64,000 nt of DNA from Armatimonadota bacterium (GTDB lineage Bacteria; Sysuimicrobiota; Sysuimicrobiia; Sysuimicrobiales; Sysuimicrobiaceae): the NCBI GenBank assembly GCA_025059775.1, contig JANXCW010000010.1, forward strand, positions 48,573-112,572, given 5' to 3'. The notes below the pieces were generated by a model, which was not told where the DNA came from, made no database searches, and saw only the letters and a program-made list of their open reading frames with translations. Positions 10,460-18,884 of this stretch are shown one piece after another. The position numbers and the translations under genes were made by a program. How positions within the stretch are numbered: position 1 is the stretch's first letter; each line of letters starts with the position of its first letter.

Positions 10460-11314
10460 GTGCGGTTCGGGGCCCATGTCTCCATCCGGGGCCGCCTTCC
10501 CAGTGCCGTCACCCGGGCTGTGGCCATCGGGTGTGAGTGCCTCCAGATCTTCGTGGGAAATCCCCGGCAGTGGCGCCCCGCCTCGTATTCCCCAGAGGAG
10601 CTTGAGGAGTTCCGCCGTGCCCGCGCAGCCCACTCCCTCGATCCCCTCGTGGCCCATGCCCCGTATCTCGTGAACCTCGCGGCCAGCGGGGAGGTCTACG
10701 AGCGGTCCGTGCGAGCCCTGATCCACACCCTGGAGGTCCTGGAGGCTCTGGAGGGGTTCGGGGTGGTCACCCACATCGGGAGTGCCAGGGACTGCGGGTT
10801 TGCACAGGCGGTGCGGCGGGTGGCACGGGCGGTGCGGAGAGGGCTAGAAGCCACGGGTCGTGTCCTGGTGTTCCTGGAGGGGAGTGCGGGGAGTACCCTG
10901 GGAGGGACGTTCGGGGAGCTCGCGGCGTTTCTGGACGCCCTGGACGGGGACGGACGGGTGGGGATCTGCCTGGACACCGCGCACCTGTACGCCGCGGGGT
11001 GGGACCTGGGGGATCCGGATGGGGTGGAGGCCATGCTGGGAGCCTTCGACGTCCAGGTGGGCTTGAGGCGTCTGCGGCTCGTGCACCTCAACGACACCCG
11101 GGTTCCCTGTGGGAGCCGGCGGGATCGCCATGAGAACATCGGCACGGGCCGGATCGGGCTTGCGGGGTTCCGGGCCCTGGTGAACCACCCCAGGCTCGGT
11201 TCCCTGTGCGGGATCATCGAGACTCCGGGGTTCGGGAAGCAGGGGCCGGACCGCCGCAACCTGGAGCTCCTGAAGTCCCTCCGGACCGAGGCGGTGGGCG
11301 AGGCGGAACCGTGA
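10460..11314 (+). CDS. nfo: Endonuclease IV (AP endonuclease family 2)
   Basis: Cuts DNA 5' to abasic sites and trims 3' blocks in base-excision repair, using a trinuclear zinc centre. The 284-residue TIM barrel begins RFGAHVSIRGRLPSAV (GTG start). It contains the metal-ligand blocks LVAHAPYLVNLA, THIGSA, FLEGSAGS, GICLDTAHLYAAGWD, LVHLNDTRVPCGSRRDRHENIGTGRIG and GIIETPG. Length is normal. Its stop overlaps by GTGA the start of a small zinc-finger gene, implying co-translation. Confidence 0.95.
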   Translation: MRFGAHVSIRGRLPSAVTRAVAIGCECLQIFVGNPRQWRPASYSPEELEEFRRARAAHSLDPLVAHAPYLVNLAASGEVYERSVRALIHTLEVLEALEGFGVVTHIGSARDCGFAQAVRRVARAVRRGLEATGRVLVFLEGSAGSTLGGTFGELAAFLDALDGDGRVGICLDTAHLYAAGWDLGDPDGVEAMLGAFDVQVGLRRLRLVHLNDTRVPCGSRRDRHENIGTGRIGLAGFRALVNHPRLGSLCGIIETPGFGKQGPDRRNLELLKSLRTEAVGEAEP

Positions 11315-11544
11315 GCGAGATCCGGTGCGCCTACCACCCGGATCGGTCCGCCCTGTACTACTGCACCCGGTGCGGCCGCGCCCTCTGTTCGGGGTGCGTG
11401 GTGAAGACCGCATCCGGGAACCTGTGCCGGCCGTGCGTCGAACCGCCGGCCCGGCCGCGCTCCCGGCCCGGGGCCCTGTGGGCGTGGGCGGTCGCGGGAG
11501 CCGCGCTCTTCTTGCTCTTCTGGTTTCTCCTGGCCCTCCGTTAG
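11311..11544 (+). CDS. Small B-box-type zinc-finger membrane protein
   Basis: A 77-residue protein with a GTG start in the GTGA overlap with nfo. The N-terminal half has eight Cys/His ligands in the B-box pattern (CAYHPDRSALYYCTRCGRALCSGC, then NLCRPC). A single transmembrane helix follows (about residues 53-74: ALWAWAVAGAALFLLFWFLL). The fold is common in bacteria but no function is assigned. It is convergent with holB, the two genes overlapping by 4 bp at their 3' ends. A membrane-tethered zinc finger is visible; the role is not. Confidence 0.75.
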   Translation: MSEIRCAYHPDRSALYYCTRCGRALCSGCVVKTASGNLCRPCVEPPARPRSRPGALWAWAVAGAALFLLFWFLLALR

Positions 11545-12551
11545 GCGGAGGAAGCCGTGGGGGTCGGGTGCAGCCCGAACTGCAGGAACATGGCTTCCAA
11601 CACCAAGCGCGGCTGCACATGGCGGCGCAGTTCCGCCTTCGCCCGCTCGATGGCTTCCAGCCGCCGGTAGACGGCCTCGGGACCCAGGTGGGCCGCGAGC
11701 TGGCGGATCTCCTCCCGGCGGTCGAGGTTCACCAGCAGGCGCTCGTCCGCCGCATGCTGTTCTATCAGCACGTCCCGGTACCACAGGAGGGCGATGTCCA
11801 GCAGCTCCGCGAGACGCTCCCGCTCCTGAGCCAGGGACTCCACGACCTCCAGGGCCGCGAGTAGCCCTTCTTGCTCCACGCGCCTGAACCAGTCCACCAC
11901 CCGATCCCGGTCCGCGAGGGCGTTCGGATCCCGGGCCCACCGGGTGGCGAGGGCGGCCCGACCCGCGCACAGGGCCGCGAGCACCCGCGCCCGGACGGGA
12001 GGTACCTCGAATTGCACCCGCAGGGCCCGTTCGATGTCCGCGGCTGCGACCAGGTTGAACCGCACCAGTTGTGCGCGGGAGACCACCGTGGGCAACAGCG
12101 CGTGCGGGGATTCCGCCACCAGGAGGATCACGGTGCGGGGCGGCGGTTCCTCCAGCAGCTTCAGGAGGGCATTCTGGGCTTCCGGGAGGAGCCGTTCCGC
12201 GGGTGCCACGATGTATACCCTATACTTCCCCTCGTACGGCCCGTACACAGCCTCCTGCCGCAGTTCCCGGACCTGGTCGATGCCGATCCCCTGGCGGCCC
12301 TCCAACGGTTCGATCCACCGGATGTCCGGGTGCACCCGCCGCTCCGATTTCTGGCAGGGCAGGCATACTCCGCACGCGTCCTCCACGTAGTCCGCACACT
12401 GAAGGGCCTGGGCGAAGGCCCAGGCGGTCTCCCGGCGCCCCGTACCCGCGGGCCCCACGAAGAGGTAGGCGTGGTGCACCCGACCCGTGCGGAGTGCGCT
12501 GCGCAGCAGGCCGATGGCGTGGTACTGGTTCAGGACATCCGCGAACCGCAC
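11541..12551 (-). CDS. holB: DNA polymerase III delta' subunit
   Basis: A clamp-loader subunit of 336 residues with a GTG start. The P-loop is the degenerate GPAGTGRRE form, lacking the GKT residues, which fits delta', a subunit that does not hydrolyse ATP. Zinc ligands follow (CADYVEDACGVCLPCQ) and the sensor region SPHALLPTVVSRAQ is present. Its start overlaps the last base of the upstream darA-like gene (TAGTG), so tmk, darA and holB form one minus-strand operon, the order known from Bacillota. Confidence 0.92.
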   Translation of the reverse strand: MRFADVLNQYHAIGLLRSALRTGRVHHAYLFVGPAGTGRRETAWAFAQALQCADYVEDACGVCLPCQKSERRVHPDIRWIEPLEGRQGIGIDQVRELRQEAVYGPYEGKYRVYIVAPAERLLPEAQNALLKLLEEPPPRTVILLVAESPHALLPTVVSRAQLVRFNLVAAADIERALRVQFEVPPVRARVLAALCAGRAALATRWARDPNALADRDRVVDWFRRVEQEGLLAALEVVESLAQERERLAELLDIALLWYRDVLIEQHAADERLLVNLDRREEIRQLAAHLGPEAVYRRLEAIERAKAELRRHVQPRLVLEAMFLQFGLHPTPTASSA

Positions 12552-12892
12552 TACACCCGCTCCATCCGCACCACGTCCAGCACGAACACGATGGCTCCTC
12601 CCACCCGGACCCGCACGGGATACGCGGCGTAAACCTCCACGGGTTCCATCACGGGCGGGACCGGAGTCAGCAACTGCTCCCGGGTGTGGCAGGTGGCCCG
12701 CACGATCTCCAGCACCCGTTCCACCTGCTCTGCCTCCGTTCCCACGAGGACGGTGGCGTTCCCCGCACGCAGGAATCCTCCGGTGCTCGCCAGCATGGTG
12801 GCCTGGAATCCGGAGGCGGTGAGCTGCTCGATGAGCCGGGGGGCATCCTTCTCCTGTACGATGGCCAGCACCAGCCGCGTCCCGCTACCCAC
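12551..12892 (-). CDS. darA: PII-like cyclic-di-AMP receptor (DarA/PstA family)
   Basis: A 113-residue PII-like protein. The T- and B-loop regions are recognisable (RLVLAIVQEKDAPRLIEQLTASGFQATMLASTGGFLRAGNATVLVG), matching the DarA family, which binds c-di-AMP as a trimer in Bacillota. The position between tmk and holB is the same as in B. subtilis. It overlaps tmk by 8 bp and touches holB. Partners and effect of binding are unknown. This gene implies that c-di-AMP signalling exists in the organism. Confidence 0.9.
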   Translation of the reverse strand: MGSGTRLVLAIVQEKDAPRLIEQLTASGFQATMLASTGGFLRAGNATVLVGTEAEQVERVLEIVRATCHTREQLLTPVPPVMEPVEVYAAYPVRVRVGGAIVFVLDVVRMERV

Positions 12893-13586
12893 AGCCCTCC
12901 CCCCCCTCAGGCGTGCCGACCAGGAGGCCCCGGGCCCGCAGCACCGGCTCCACCTCCGCCCAGATCCGGGCCGCCACCTCCTCCACCCTCCCCGTGGCCG
13001 GTACCACCCGCACGCGCGGATCTTCGCGGCCCAACCGTAGAAACCCTTCCCGGACCCGCTGGTGGAACGCGACGTCCTCCCCCTCCACCCGGTCCAACCT
13101 CTCCTCTCCGCGGGCCCGGCTCACCCGCAGGAGCCCCACCTCCGCCGGGACATCAAGGAGGAGGGTGAGATCTGGGTACAGGCCGCCCGTGGCCACCTCG
13201 TTGACGCACCGCACCACCTCCATCCCCAGCCCTCGGGCGTACCCCTGGTAGGCCAGGGAGGCATAGACGGATCGGTCCGAGAGCACCACCCGGCCTTCTT
13301 CCAGGGCCGGACGCACCACCTCCCGGGTGTACTGGGCCCGAGCCGCGGCGAAGAGGAGCATCTCCGCGTGCGGGCAGATCCCCCGGAAGGCGGGATCCAG
13401 GAGGAGGGCCCGGATGGCCTCCCCCAGTGGGGTTCCCCCAGGTTCCCGGGTGGTGACCACCTCCACCCCCATGGATCGGAGGCGCTCGGCCAGGCGCCGT
13501 AGCTGCGTGGTCTTCCCTGCCCCTTCCGGGCCGTCCAGGGCGAGGAACACCCCTCGCGGGATCAGCCGTTGAGCGGGCTCCGTCAC
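12885..13586 (-). CDS. tmk: Thymidylate kinase
   Basis: Phosphorylates dTMP to dTDP. The 233-residue protein has the P-loop LDGPEGAGKTTQ, the dTMP-binding DR motif in VVLSDRSVYASLAYQG, TREPGGTPLGEAIR, and the LID region (VSRARGEERLDRVEGED). The start is GTG, overlapping the stop of the R3H ATPase gene upstream (GTGA). A glycine-rich tail (GTPEGGEGCG) extends beyond the usual end but is harmless. It heads the tmk-darA-holB group. Confidence 0.95.
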   Translation of the reverse strand: MTEPAQRLIPRGVFLALDGPEGAGKTTQLRRLAERLRSMGVEVVTTREPGGTPLGEAIRALLLDPAFRGICPHAEMLLFAAARAQYTREVVRPALEEGRVVLSDRSVYASLAYQGYARGLGMEVVRCVNEVATGGLYPDLTLLLDVPAEVGLLRVSRARGEERLDRVEGEDVAFHQRVREGFLRLGREDPRVRVVPATGRVEEVAARIWAEVEPVLRARGLLVGTPEGGEGCG

Positions 13587-15190
13587 CGTGGGTAGATCAC
13601 CACCCGGCGGAACGGCTCCTCTCCCTTGCTCTCTGAGGCGAGTCCGTAGCGCTGCACGAGCTCGTGCTGCAGCCGCCGCACATAAGCGTTCTGCGGGGAG
13701 AGCTCCACGGGCTGGGCCCGCCGCAGGACCTCCTGGATGGCGTCCTCCACCTCCCGCAGCGCCGCCTCCTCCGCGCTCATCTCCTCTCCGACCTCAAAGA
13801 GGGAGCGCAGGAAGTTCACGAGTTGCGTGACGGTATTGCTCTTCACCACGTACAAGGGAACGCTCCGCTCCTGGGCGTCCCGCAGCTTTTTGGGCTGCCG
13901 CTTCTCCTGGGACTTCAGGGTCACCACCACGTCCGCGTCCTCCAGGCGGTCCACCACGTAGGCGGGCACCCGCAGCTCCCGGATGGCCCGCTCCAGGCGG
14001 TTGCGGCTCACCGCGTAGGGGTAGATGCGCAGGACCTTCTTTCCTTCAGGCTTCGCCTCGGGGGAATGCACCAGGAAGGACCGGGTCGGTTCCTCGGTCT
14101 CCGCAGCCTGGATCTCCACCTCTCCGCTGCTGGCCCGCACCCGGAGCTCGGGCCGGGGCGGAATGCCCCGCAGCATTCGATCCACCACCTCCGCCACGTC
14201 GTGGTGGACCGCCAGCTTGTCCTTGTCGTGGATTTCGATCACCACGTCGAAGGTGGGAGGCGCCTTGCGCTCCAGCACCGTCTTCTGGGTGCCCCGCCGC
14301 CGGGCCTCCTCGTCGGACAGGGTGACCGCCTGGATGCCCCCGATGAGGTCCGAGAGGGTGGGGTTCTGGAGGAGGTTCTCCAGGGTGTTCCCGTGGGCGG
14401 TGGCGATGAGCTGGACACCCCGCTCTGCGATGGTGCGGGCAGCCAGGGCTTCCGCCTCCGTGCCGATCTCGTCGATCACGATCACCTCGGGCATGTGGTT
14501 CTCCACCGCCTCGATCATCACCGCGTGCTGGAGGGCGGGTTCCGGAACCTGCATGCGCCGGGCCCGGCCGATGCCCGGATGGGGGATGTCCCCGTCCCCT
14601 GCGATCTCGTTGCTGGTGTCCACCACGATGACGCGCTTCCCGAGCTCGTCCGCCAGCACCCGGGCCGCCTCCCGCAGGAGGGTGGTCTTGCCCACGCCCG
14701 GCCGGCCCAGCAGGAGGATGGACTTTCCGGACTCGATCACGTCCCGCACGATGTCCACGGTCCCGAACACCGCCCGGCCCACCCGACAGGTGAGCCCCAC
14801 GATCTCGCCCAGCCGGTTGCGGATGGCGGAGATCCGGTGCAGGGTCCCGCTGATGCCGGCCCGGTTGTCCTTTCCGAAGGCCCCCACCCGTTCCACCACG
14901 TAGTGGATGTCCGCGCGGGTGATGGGCTCCTTGCTGAGCACCTCCGCCCCGCCCGGATACCGGGCTTCGGGCATCCGGCCCAGGTCCATCACCACCTCGA
15001 TGAGGCTGTCCCGGTAGGGCTTGCGCTCCACGACCTCCCGGATGTGGGGCGGGAGGACCGCGAGCAGCAGGTCGAGGTTATCCGTGATCTGGATGGAGCG
15101 GGCGGGGATCCGCCGCTCTCGTCCGTGCGGGCTCAAGGAAGCCAAGTGTGCCGCCGACAACCCAAACCCCTCCCTTTTGGAGATGTGCAC
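13583..15190 (-). CDS. AAA ATPase with R3H single-strand nucleic-acid-binding domain (Ycf45/SpoIIIAA-like)
   Basis: A 535-residue protein. The ATPase core has Walker A LLGRPGVGKTTLL, Walker B VIVIDEIGTEAEA and the sensor TAHGNTLENLL. The C-terminal R3H domain is NAYVRRLQHELVQRYGLASES. This architecture is conserved in cyanobacteria (Ycf45), plants and several Bacillota-like lineages; function is uncharacterised and nucleic acid remodelling is inferred. Start is uncertain: GTG 15190 gives the longest form, while a TTG near 15160 has a better purine-rich ribosome site, and similarity only begins at ITDNLDLLLAVLPP. Confidence 0.88.
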   Translation of the reverse strand: MHISKREGFGLSAAHLASLSPHGRERRIPARSIQITDNLDLLLAVLPPHIREVVERKPYRDSLIEVVMDLGRMPEARYPGGAEVLSKEPITRADIHYVVERVGAFGKDNRAGISGTLHRISAIRNRLGEIVGLTCRVGRAVFGTVDIVRDVIESGKSILLLGRPGVGKTTLLREAARVLADELGKRVIVVDTSNEIAGDGDIPHPGIGRARRMQVPEPALQHAVMIEAVENHMPEVIVIDEIGTEAEALAARTIAERGVQLIATAHGNTLENLLQNPTLSDLIGGIQAVTLSDEEARRRGTQKTVLERKAPPTFDVVIEIHDKDKLAVHHDVAEVVDRMLRGIPPRPELRVRASSGEVEIQAAETEEPTRSFLVHSPEAKPEGKKVLRIYPYAVSRNRLERAIRELRVPAYVVDRLEDADVVVTLKSQEKRQPKKLRDAQERSVPLYVVKSNTVTQLVNFLRSLFEVGEEMSAEEAALREVEDAIQEVLRRAQPVELSPQNAYVRRLQHELVQRYGLASESKGEEPFRRVVIYPR

Positions 15191-15202
15191 CCGTCGCTCC
15201 CG

Positions 15203-15242
15203 GAGAAAACGGCGGGAGGAGGGACTCTCGTTCCCTCCTCCC
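15203..15242 (-). terminator. Probable Rho-independent terminator after the rlmI-like gene
   Basis: An 11-bp perfect stem (15214-15224 with 15232-15242) around a 7-base loop, followed in the leftward direction by GCCGTTTTC. It sits just downstream of the methyltransferase gene and upstream of the R3H ATPase, so it would end the endoQ-rlmI transcript. Confidence 0.6.
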
Positions 15243-15298
15243 CGACCACGCAGTGCACCCTCGCATCGGCACCCGGAGGCTCGCTCCTTCCGCCTCCA

Positions 15299-16492
15299 TT
15301 ATACCGTCTGGAGCACGAAGCATTTGAGGTATCGGGTCTCGGGCATGGCACCCAGCATGGGGTGGTCCCGGGCCTGCCCCCGCAGCTCCAACAGGCGCAA
15401 CCGCCGCCCCGCGTCCCGGGCTGCCTCCAGGATCACCCCCCACAGCATCCCCTCGTCCACGAAGGAGGAGCAGGAGCAGCTCACCAGGTACCCCCCGGGG
15501 CGCAGCAGCTTCAGGGCCCGGAGGTTGATCTCCTTGTAGCCCGCCAGAGCCCGCGGGACCGCCTCCTTCCGGCGGGCGAAGGCAGATGGGTCCAGGATCA
15601 CGAGGTCGAACCGGGCTCCGTGCTGCTCCAGGGTCCGAAGCGCCTCGAAGGCGTCCGCCACCTCGTACCGGCAACGGCCCAGTACACCGTTGAGCCGGGC
15701 GTTCTCCCGGGCGAGGGCCACCGCCTCCTCGCTCACATCCATGCCCAACACCGACCGGGCTCCGTGGAGAGCCGCGTGGATCCCGAAGGCCCCGGTGTAC
15801 GAGAACACCTCCAAGACCTCCGCGTCCCGGGCGAGGGGGGCACAGCTGAGGCGGTTCTCCCGCTGGTCACAGAACCATCCCGTCTTCTGTCCTTCCGCCA
15901 CATCTACCAGGAACCGGGCCGGCCCCTCCACGATCTCCACCCGGGTCGAGGTCTCTCCCCGGAGAAAGCCCTGGTGGCGGGGCAGGCCTTCTAGGGACCG
16001 CACCCCCGGGTCGTTACGCAGGTACACCGCCCGGGCTCCGGTTCGCTCCAGGAGGAGGTCCGCCAGGAGCTCTTTGCGGGCGTCCATCCCGAAAGCCAAG
16101 GTCTGCATGACCAGAAGGTCCCCGTATCGGTCCACGATGAGCCCGGGAAGAAGGTCCCCCTCCGCGTACACCACCCGGTAGGCGGTGGTCTCCCGGACCA
16201 CCCGCTCCCGCAGCGCCAGGGCCTGGGCGATGCGGCGGGCGAAGAAGGCCGGGCCGATGGGTTCCTCCTCAAAGGTGAGGATGCGGACCCGGATCCTGCT
16301 GTGGGGGTTGTAGAACCCGCGGGCGCAGAAGGCACCTCGGGAGGTGAGGACATCCACGATGGCCCCGGGGGCGGGGTTCCCCCGTACCTCCGCCACCTCG
16401 CCCTCGTACACCCAGAGATGCCCGGGGAGGATCCGCCGCTCCCGCCCCCGATGGAGGACCACGGTGCCCTCGATGGATTCGGGATCCCGCAC
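15299..16492 (-). CDS. RlmI-like class I rRNA (cytosine-5) methyltransferase with PUA domain
   Basis: About 397 residues from a GTG at 16492, two bases after the endoQ stop. The N-terminal PUA domain (RRILPGHLWVYEGEVAEVRGNPAPGA) leads to an EEHEA-like linker and an AdoMet domain: VLEVFSYTGAFGIHAALHGA, MDVSEEAVALARENARLNG, LVILDPSAFARRK, and GGYLVSCSCSSFV carrying the catalytic cysteines. RlmI in E. coli makes m5C1962 in 23S rRNA; the same reaction is inferred. Longer frames upstream lie in the endoQ coding region and are not real. Confidence 0.88.
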   Translation of the reverse strand: MRDPESIEGTVVLHRGRERRILPGHLWVYEGEVAEVRGNPAPGAIVDVLTSRGAFCARGFYNPHSRIRVRILTFEEEPIGPAFFARRIAQALALRERVVRETTAYRVVYAEGDLLPGLIVDRYGDLLVMQTLAFGMDARKELLADLLLERTGARAVYLRNDPGVRSLEGLPRHQGFLRGETSTRVEIVEGPARFLVDVAEGQKTGWFCDQRENRLSCAPLARDAEVLEVFSYTGAFGIHAALHGARSVLGMDVSEEAVALARENARLNGVLGRCRYEVADAFEALRTLEQHGARFDLVILDPSAFARRKEAVPRALAGYKEINLRALKLLRPGGYLVSCSCSSFVDEGMLWGVILEAARDAGRRLRLLELRGQARDHPMLGAMPETRYLKCFVLQTV

Positions 16493-16494
16493 GA

Positions 16495-17739
16495 CTAGAA
16501 GAGGCTCATCTGCGCGGGCTGTCCCCTTTCCCACCCCTTGGACGCCTCCTCTTCCTCCGCGAACAGGTGGATGCGACCGAACTCCCCGTCGTACCCGGGC
16601 TCGATGTACACCTGTCCTGCGCGCATACGCCGGATCCCCTCCACCACCCGGGGCTGCGTGACCCGGCGCAGCTCCTCGAACGGCACATCCGTGAGCACCG
16701 CGAACTCCCCTCCGAAGTGCTCCACGAGCTTCCGGTACTCCTCCCGAACCCGTACGGTCCCCGCTCCCTGTCCCAGGGCCTCCGCCAGGATCTCCTCCAG
16801 GGGAATGAGGTTGCGGTAGGGAGGTCGCCCGGAAGGAGCCGCGGTTTCCGGTCGGTCCGCCAGGGACTCCACCCGGTGCAGAACCCCCACCGTCACGGGC
16901 CGGCCGCACTTCGGGCACCGACCTCCCAGTGCACGGGTCTCCCGGGGGTGAAGCCGCACTCCACAGGCGCGGTGACCGTCGTAGTGGTACTTTCCCTCCT
17001 CCGGGAAGAATTCGACGGTGTAGGCCACCCGGCCCGTGCGGATGGCCTGCACGATCCCGTCGTAGCTCAGCTCCGCCTCCAGGGCCGTGGCCTCCCGCCC
17101 GAGCTTCGTGGGAGAGTGGGCGTCGCTGAAGGAGACCAGGGTGATCCCGTCGAGCCAGGAGATCCGCCAGTTCATGGGTGGATCGCTCGAGAGTCCCGTC
17201 TCGATCGCCCGCACGTGCCGAAGCTGGTCCTGGAAGCACTCTTCCAGGGAATCAAAGCCCGACTGCGATCCGAATACGGAGAACCAGGGGGTCCACGCGT
17301 GCGCGGGAATCACGAGACACCGCGGTGAGATCTCCATCACGTACTCCACCAGCTTCGCGCAGCTGAGGGTGAGGGTGGGGCGTCCGTCCGCCCCCAGGTT
17401 CCCGAACCGGCCCAGCACCGCGTTGATCCGGTCGCACACCTCGAAGGAAGGGCTCAGGAGGAGGGTGTGCACCTTGCGTAGCCTCCCGTCCTGGGGATAG
17501 ACGCTGCTCACCTCCACGGTGAGCACGAACCGCGCTCCCTGGTACTCGTACAGACCGTCCTCCGCGGGCCGCAACTTGCTGCGCAGCTCCCGCAGCCACA
17601 GGGGGTGCGTGAAGTCGCCCGTGCCCACCACCTGGATTCCCTTGCGCCGGGCCCATAGGCTCAGGTTCTCCACGTCCATGTCCCGGCTGGTGGCCCGGCT
17701 GTACTTCGAGTGCAGGTGGAGATCGCACAGGATGGCCAT
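16495..17739 (-). CDS. endoQ: Endonuclease Q, PHP-family damage-specific nuclease
   Basis: A 414-residue PHP-domain nuclease that cuts 5' to deaminated bases (uracil, hypoxanthine, xanthine) and abasic sites. Seen are LCDLHLHSKYSRATS (metal ligands), GTGDFTHP, the invariant VIPAHAWTPWFSVFGSQSGF, SFSDAHSP, and a four-cysteine zinc element. The C-terminus ends AQMSLF, which looks like a sliding-clamp binding motif. The family is best known in Thermococcales and a few Bacillus species. It is co-directional with the rlmI-like gene, and divergent from the HtrA gene over 111 bp. Confidence 0.92.
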   Translation of the reverse strand: MAILCDLHLHSKYSRATSRDMDVENLSLWARRKGIQVVGTGDFTHPLWLRELRSKLRPAEDGLYEYQGARFVLTVEVSSVYPQDGRLRKVHTLLLSPSFEVCDRINAVLGRFGNLGADGRPTLTLSCAKLVEYVMEISPRCLVIPAHAWTPWFSVFGSQSGFDSLEECFQDQLRHVRAIETGLSSDPPMNWRISWLDGITLVSFSDAHSPTKLGREATALEAELSYDGIVQAIRTGRVAYTVEFFPEEGKYHYDGHRACGVRLHPRETRALGGRCPKCGRPVTVGVLHRVESLADRPETAAPSGRPPYRNLIPLEEILAEALGQGAGTVRVREEYRKLVEHFGGEFAVLTDVPFEELRRVTQPRVVEGIRRMRAGQVYIEPGYDGEFGRIHLFAEEEEASKGWERGQPAQMSLF

Positions 17740-17773
17740 GGCCCCCTCCCTCAAGGTCTTCCCCTTGAGAATA

Positions 17774-17793
17774 CCTCCGGATCGTTCCGGAGG
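17774..17793. promoter_or_regulatory. Perfect stem-loop between endoQ and htrA
   Basis: An 8-bp inverted repeat CCTCCGGA/TCCGGAGG with a 4-base loop in the divergent intergenic region. It could be an operator or a transcript hairpin in the endoQ leader; the loop is not followed by a T tract. Confidence 0.35.
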
Positions 17794-17850
17794 GGGAATT
17801 CCCCGGAACGCTTGGGCGTTTGTGGGCTCAGCAGGGGCCAGAGGAGAGCC

Positions 17851-18882
17851 ATGGAGTGGCAGTGGACGGTCGCGGAGAACCAGAGGAGAGAGCCCGACAC
17901 CCGGCCTGAGCTCCCCACGGAGGAAGAGGTCCTGGACGCGTACTCCCAGGCCGTGGTGCGGGCCGTGGAACGGGTTGGGCCCGCGGTGGTGAGCGTGGGG
18001 CTCGTGCGGCGGGCGCCGGAGGCCCTGCGCCGACGGGGTCTTCCCGAGGTGCGGGGGATCGGAAGCGGGGTGGTCCTTACCCCGGACGGGTACGTGCTCA
18101 CCAATAGCCACGTGGTGCGGGGAGCCGAGAGGATCGAGGTGCGCTTGGTGGACGGTCGGGAGTTCACGGCCCGGACGGTGGGAGAGGACCCGCACACGGA
18201 TCTCGCGGTGCTGCGGCTGCCGGAAAGCGGGCTTCCCGCCGCGATCCTCGGGGACTCCTCCAAACTCCGGGTGGGGCAGCTGGTGATCGCCATCGGGAAT
18301 CCCCTGGGGTTTTCCGCTACGGTCACCACGGGTGTGGTGAGTGCCCTGGGCCGTACCCTGAGATCGGAGACGGGCCGGCTCATCGAGAACGTGATCCAGA
18401 CGGACGCGGCCCTCAACCCCGGGAACTCCGGAGGACCGCTCGTGGACGCCCGGGGAGAGGTGGTGGGGATCAACACCGCGGTGATCGCGGGCTCGCAGGG
18501 CCTGTGCTTCGCCATCCCTGTAAACACCGCGAAGTGGGTGGCCGCCCAGCTCATCCGCTACGGGCGGGTGAGGCGGGCGTACCTGGGGATCGCGGCCTCC
18601 ACGGTCCCCCTGGATCGTGCTTTGGTGACGCGTCACCAACTCGGGGTTTCCACCGCGGTGCGGGTGCTGGAGGTCCAGCCGGGTTCCGCCGCGGAGCGGG
18701 CAGGGCTGCGGCCGGGTGATCTGCTGGTGGCCCTGCAGGGCCGGCCCGTGCGCAGTCTGGACGACCTGCAGGCGGTGCTGGGACAGCATCCCCCGGGCGT
18801 CCCGCTCGTGGTGCACGGGATCCGGAACGGCCGGCGCTTTGAGCTGGAAGCGGTGCCCGGGGAGCTGGTAGACGAACGGTAG
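17851..18882 (+). CDS. HtrA/DegP-like serine protease with PDZ domain, no signal peptide
   Basis: A 343-residue trypsin-like protease. The catalytic triad is visible as His in LTNSHVV, Asp in HTDLAVL and Ser in LNPGNSGGPLV. It is followed by one PDZ domain (VLEVQPGSAAERAGLRPGDLLVALQGRPV). No signal peptide or membrane helix precedes the protease domain when the ATG at 17851 is used, so it is probably cytosolic, unlike most HtrA proteins. Longer starts upstream fall in the endoQ promoter region. Adjacent to a secreted hydrolase (2-bp gap), so probably one transcript. Confidence 0.9.
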   Translation: MEWQWTVAENQRREPDTRPELPTEEEVLDAYSQAVVRAVERVGPAVVSVGLVRRAPEALRRRGLPEVRGIGSGVVLTPDGYVLTNSHVVRGAERIEVRLVDGREFTARTVGEDPHTDLAVLRLPESGLPAAILGDSSKLRVGQLVIAIGNPLGFSATVTTGVVSALGRTLRSETGRLIENVIQTDAALNPGNSGGPLVDARGEVVGINTAVIAGSQGLCFAIPVNTAKWVAAQLIRYGRVRRAYLGIAASTVPLDRALVTRHQLGVSTAVRVLEVQPGSAAERAGLRPGDLLVALQGRPVRSLDDLQAVLGQHPPGVPLVVHGIRNGRRFELEAVPGELVDER

Positions 18883-18884
18883 GG

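Noticed and set aside
13664..15994. Plus-strand open frame of 776 codons
   Set aside because: It runs antisense across the R3H ATPase and the methyltransferase genes, and its product is rich in His, Leu and Gln with no domain. It is a shadow of two real genes.
17774..17793. CIRCE-type heat-shock operator upstream of htrA
   Set aside because: The repeat is CCTCCGGA/TCCGGAGG with a 4-base loop, not the TTAGCACTC-N9-GAGTGCTAA element.
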